Of a stretch of DNA of 8,366 nucleotides, positions 6,097 to 8,366 are shown piece after piece. The position numbers were made by a program, and so were the translations under genes. The DNA is taken from contig DAVI01000097.1 in the NCBI GenBank assembly GCA_002505495.1, forward strand, positions 5,558 to 13,923, written 5' to 3'. Every line of letters begins with the position of its first letter. The stretch's first letter is position 1. Source of the stretch: Euryarchaeota archaeon UBA59 (GTDB lineage: Archaea > Thermoplasmatota > Poseidoniia > Poseidoniales > Thalassarchaeaceae). The notes beneath the pieces are model-generated. The model saw only the letters and a list, made by a program, of their open reading frames with translations. It searched no databases and had not been told where the DNA came from.

Positions 6097-6573
6097 TCAG
6101 TGTTCGTGGCCACCGGGGCCATGCACATGACCGTGTGCCAATTCTTCTTCTGAAGGGTCGCGAACTTCGACGACCTCGACCTCAAACTTGAGGGCTCGGC
6201 CTGCGAGGACGTGGTTGAAGTCACACTTCACGATATCATCGGTGATTCCAACGATTCGAAAGGGCCCGCCTTCTGACATTAATACCATGTCGAGTTCTAG
6301 ATCAATGTCGCCTGGAAATTCTTCGCGGGGAATGTCAACTACTGCTTCATCAGTCTTCTCACCATAGGCGTCCTCCGGCATCAGGGTGAAAGTTCGTGAT
6401 TCGCCTACTTCGGCACCCATCATCTCTCGCTCAAACCCGGGAATCATCTGTTTATGACCAATGAGGAAGGCGAGTGGATCTCGGTCGTGACTTGAATCGA
6501 ATTCTTCTCCATCTTCAGGGAAGGTTCCCTTGTAATGCACCACCGCGACTTTGTTTTCTTCAATTTTTGACAT
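6097..6573 (-). CDS. slyD: SlyD-like FKBP-type peptidyl-prolyl cis-trans isomerase
   Basis: A cytoplasmic prolyl isomerase and holdase chaperone of the SlyD class. Numbering from the ATG at 6573 (158 residues), the split FKBP domain begins with VAVVHYKGTF and GFE-REMMG and resumes with NHVLAGRALKFEVEVVEV. In between, from PEDAYGE (66-72), lies the insert-in-flap chaperone domain (about 70-118). The tail AHGHVHGPGGHEH has five His, the metal-binding (typically Ni or Zn) feature of SlyD. An ATG two codons upstream (6579) overlaps the stop of the preceding gene as ATGA, but GGAGA is only one base from it and seven bases from 6573, so the latter is preferred. It is probably co-transcribed with the preceding gene. 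Confidence 0.9.
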   Translation of the reverse strand: MSKIEENKVAVVHYKGTFPEDGEEFDSSHDRDPLAFLIGHKQMIPGFEREMMGAEVGESRTFTLMPEDAYGEKTDEAVVDIPREEFPGDIDLELDMVLMSEGGPFRIVGITDDIVKCDFNHVLAGRALKFEVEVVEVRDPSEEELAHGHVHGPGGHEH

Positions 6574-6575
6574 TT

Positions 6576-7481
6576 TCATCTCTCCGTTCGATATGATTTT
6601 AATACTCTTCGAATACGATTTGCGGCAGGCTCTGAAAGGATACCTTCGTCCTCCTTTTCATTGACATACTCCAATGCGGCGTCGATTCCGGATCTCTCGC
6701 CCTTGGCCCACGTACTGCCCAGCACGTTTGCGCGGTGTTCATCGGGGACATTTTCCTCTTCCATGATTTCACGAAGGTCGACTTTGAAGTCCATGTACTT
6801 GCGTCGATTCAACTTCACGACTCGTTTAGCGGGTGGAGGCTTCACTTTCCTTCGGCGTGGCCGACCTTTCCCCTTCTCCTTCTTCGGGGGTTGGACGAAA
6901 TGTTGTGTGAGTTGCAGGTCTGGATGAACCTTGACCGGTTCAGGAGACTCCTGAGCATCCATGCCTGATTCTGCAGCCGACTGCTTGGATTCGGCGATTA
7001 GACCAGAGACCCTCTCCTCTGCGGAGATTTCATTCGCCTCGACCTCAGGTTCTTCCTGATTTCTCAATCCAACCCTGCGGTCCAATCCCGATGCGGTGAC
7101 GGGGCTAGGCGATTCCTCCTCATCTGCGATTGGTTCGACAGCTAGGGGCTGAATTTCCAGAGGTTCATCAGTTGCCTCAGATTCTTCCGTCTCTGTAGTT
7201 AGGTCCGCCTCTGCAGGCTCATCTGCAGGCTCATCTGAAGGCTCCTCTACAGGCTCTGTCTCAGGGCTTGGCTCCTCTATATCTGGAGTCAGATGGGCAA
7301 GGGGAATTGCCGGTCTGGAGGTGGACTCCTCGGGTGGCAGTGGTTCAGCCGGCGCAATCGGTGCCGGCGGACCAGCGGATGTCCTTGGAGCCGTTGATGG
7401 GACACGATCTGACCGAGGTTTTGCCTTCGGTTTTATTGAATTTGGGTCGAATGGATTGAATGGTTTTGCTTTCTTCGCCAA
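6576..7481 (-). CDS. unrecognised protein: acidic Pro-rich linker, basic patch, small C-terminal domain
   Basis: I do not recognise this 301-residue protein. The N-terminus is basic (MAKKAKPFNPFDPNSIKPK). Residues 30-185 are low-complexity, rich in Glu, Pro, Ser and Ala and surely disordered, with EPADEPAE-type repeats from a 12-base tandem repeat. A strongly basic segment (199-228: KKEKGKGRPRRRKVK and on) leads to a compact-looking helical C-terminal region (229-301), including DLREIMEEENVPDEHRANVLG and WAKGERSGIDAALEY. A basic patch beside an acidic tail suggests nucleic acid or ribosome contact, but that is inference. The only possible start is TTG, since an in-frame TAG lies close upstream and the first internal Met is at 174; GGAGAGGTGG six bases before it supports the TTG. 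Its stop overlaps or abuts the SlyD-like gene. Confidence 0.78.
   Translation of the reverse strand: MAKKAKPFNPFDPNSIKPKAKPRSDRVPSTAPRTSAGPPAPIAPAEPLPPEESTSRPAIPLAHLTPDIEEPSPETEPVEEPSDEPADEPAEADLTTETEESEATDEPLEIQPLAVEPIADEEESPSPVTASGLDRRVGLRNQEEPEVEANEISAEERVSGLIAESKQSAAESGMDAQESPEPVKVHPDLQLTQHFVQPPKKEKGKGRPRRRKVKPPPAKRVVKLNRRKYMDFKVDLREIMEEENVPDEHRANVLGSTWAKGERSGIDAALEYVNEKEDEGILSEPAANRIRRVLKSYRTER
7210..7257 (-). repeat. 12-base tandem repeat inside the acidic linker
   Basis: Four consecutive 12-base units on the plus strand: TCTGCAGGCTCA twice (identical), then TCTGAAGGCTCC and TCTACAGGCTCT. In the coding frame of the minus strand they give repeated Glu-Pro-x-Asp/Glu units. The in-frame unit length means changes in copy number would lengthen or shorten the disordered linker without breaking the gene. 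Confidence 0.8.
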
Positions 7482-7487
7482 GCGCTT

Positions 7488-7497
7488 CCACCTCTCC
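7488..7497 (-). promoter_or_regulatory. ribosome binding site supporting a TTG start
   Basis: GGAGAGGTGG on the minus strand lies six bases before the TTG at 7481. As the frame is closed upstream by a TAG and offers no ATG until residue 174, this site is the main support for initiation at TTG. Confidence 0.6.
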
Positions 7498-7574
7498 GAC
7501 GGCCTGCGCTACTGCCGACCCCTCATAACCCTTGCAGTTGCGGTCGACAGGTGAGGTTTGCTTCTGTTGTTGTG

Positions 7575-7594
7575 GGCAGGCAACCTTGCCAGCC
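7575..7594. promoter_or_regulatory. imperfect dyad in the leader of the acidic-linker/SlyD unit
   Basis: GGC-A-GGCAA (7575-7583) and TTGCC-A-GCC (7586-7594) form a symmetric element with one A/A mismatch per arm and a two-base centre. It lies 15 to 35 bases downstream of a TATA-like box, around the expected transcription start, which suits an operator. As RNA it could also form a short hairpin. No repressor candidate is encoded next to it. Confidence 0.35.
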
Positions 7595-7609
7595 GCTCTA
7601 GGATGATGA

Positions 7610-7617
7610 GTTTAATA
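7610..7617 (-). promoter_or_regulatory. TATA-like box before the acidic-linker protein gene
   Basis: The minus strand reads TATTAAAC, the best A/T-rich box in the 174-base gap between the Kae1 gene and the next gene. Transcription would start near 7587, leaving a leader of about 105 bases, long for an archaeon but consistent with the ribosome binding site present. The rest of the gap shows no tRNA, T-rich terminator or further gene. Confidence 0.35.
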
Positions 7618-7655
7618 CCGGATTTCTGGTGAATAGGGTGGAGAATGGAGTGCAT

Positions 7656-8366
7656 TTAATCCCACGAGATTGGAGTTTCGTCAGTTCTAAGATCTTGCCG
7701 GATTGCAGATTTTTCGAACGGTGTAGCACCGGTATTCGAAAGTTGCAAGCGCCCAAGGGTGGCGATCATGGTACCGTTGTCAACACAATACATTCTGTCA
7801 GGTGCGTGACTGGTAGCCCCCCTCTCAGAAGCCATCGTCTCACACATCATCCGAAGTCTGTCATTGCAGGCGACTCCTCCGCCTAGCAACAGCTCACTTT
7901 TACCGGTATGAGCGAGCGCCCTTTCAGCGACCTCGACGCAGGCCGCGAAGGAATGTTCCTGCAGGCTCCAACAGACAGCGTTCAGGGAACTTCCCGTCTT
8001 GACATACTGGAGTGCCGCAGTGAGGATACCCGAAAACGCGAGATCCATGCCCTGTACAGCATATGGGAGTTCTAACCCGTCCAATGAGCAATCCGGATTT
8101 TCAGATGCATGTGCAGCACTTCTCTGCTCAATCTTCGGTCCACCGGGGAAGGTCATCCCCCGTTCACGAGCGAACTTGTCGAGCATGTTTCCGATTCCGA
8201 TATCAAGTGTTTCACCGAGAACCCGGTACCGTCCCGCCATGCGGGCGATGACTTGGGTGTTGCCTCCCGACACATATAGCAGGACTGGGTCATCCACGCC
8301 ACAGACTTGGCGACCAATTTCGATGTGAGCTACACAGTGGTTAACTCCGACTAGGGGGACATTCCA
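7656..8366 (-). CDS. kae1: KEOPS subunit Kae1, tRNA threonylcarbamoyladenosine synthase (partial, N-terminus off window)
   Basis: Transfers the threonylcarbamoyl group to A37 of ANN-decoding tRNAs as the catalytic subunit of KEOPS. The frame is open to the window edge, giving 236 C-terminal residues of a protein usually about 325 long. Numbering from the edge, the archaeal-type metal-binding motif VNHCVAHIEIG comes at 7-17. YVSGGNTQV, GETLDIGIGNMLDKFAR and FPGGPKIE follow, then the GGGVACNDRLRMM motif and the metal-ligand Asp in YCVDNGTMIA. NHCVAHIE rather than bacterial NHMxGH marks the archaeal/eukaryotic Kae1 form. The protein ends at RTDETPISWD and a TAA, so it is not fused to the Bud32 kinase as in Thermoplasma and methanogens. 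A GTG at 8297 is an internal Val, not a start. Confidence 0.95.
   Translation of the reverse strand, partial: WNVPLVGVNHCVAHIEIGRQVCGVDDPVLLYVSGGNTQVIARMAGRYRVLGETLDIGIGNMLDKFARERGMTFPGGPKIEQRSAAHASENPDCSLDGLELPYAVQGMDLAFSGILTAALQYVKTGSSLNAVCWSLQEHSFAACVEVAERALAHTGKSELLLGGGVACNDRLRMMCETMASERGATSHAPDRMYCVDNGTMIATLGRLQLSNTGATPFEKSAIRQDLRTDETPISWD

Noticed and set aside
7482..7655. Possible tRNA or small RNA gene in the gap after kae1.
   Set aside because: No cloverleaf with a TTC-containing T arm can be folded; only a dyad and a TATA-like box are seen.

Overview
This window reads as a piece of an archaeal chromosome, most probably from a marine Thermoplasmatota lineage such as Marine Group II (Poseidoniales). 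That assignment is an inference. It rests on an archaeal-type Kae1 protein, a methylmalonyl-CoA mutase made as a separate catalytic subunit, a SlyD-type FKBP with a His-rich tail, frequent GGTGA-type ribosome binding sites and archaeal TATA-like boxes. It needs a phylogeny to confirm. No mobile element, CRISPR array, rRNA or tRNA gene was seen, and every gene I accept lies on the minus strand, so transcription runs from high to low coordinates.

Reading in the direction of transcription: (1) 8366-7656 is the C-terminal two-thirds of Kae1, the catalytic subunit of the tRNA t6A-forming KEOPS complex, cut by the window edge. (2) After a 174-base gap with a TATA-like box and a dyad come an unrecognised protein with a long acidic, proline-rich linker (7481-6576) and, overlapping or abutting it, a SlyD-like prolyl isomerase (6573-6097). 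(3) After a 147-base leader with a hairpin come the methylmalonyl-CoA mutase catalytic subunit (5949-4354) and methylmalonyl-CoA epimerase (4347-3931). These are two steps of the route from propionyl-CoA to succinyl-CoA. (4) After a 108-base gap come a small unrecognised helical protein (3822-3520), an ABC exporter ATPase (3510-2668) and its ABC-2 permease (2675-1434), an apparent three-gene operon. (5) After a 77-base gap come a ribbon-helix-helix regulator (1350-1174), GTP cyclohydrolase I (1173-592) and 7-carboxy-7-deazaguanine synthase QueE (587 to beyond base 1). QueE and FolE belong to the pathway to preQ0, the precursor of archaeosine and queuosine in tRNA.

The most interesting part is unit 5. 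The 77-base upstream gap holds two overlapping perfect dyads (1380-1397 and 1387-1401) next to a TATA-like box, placed so that transcription would start close to the first ATG of the regulator gene. With a small RHH protein encoded first in the operon, this looks like a self-regulated 7-deazaguanine (or pterin) synthesis operon. A bacterial-type FolE is also noteworthy, because many archaea use the unrelated MptA/FolE2 enzyme for this step. Other points worth checking are a Gln in the usual metal-ligand His position of the epimerase, the hairpin and open frame in the mutase leader, and the two unrecognised proteins.
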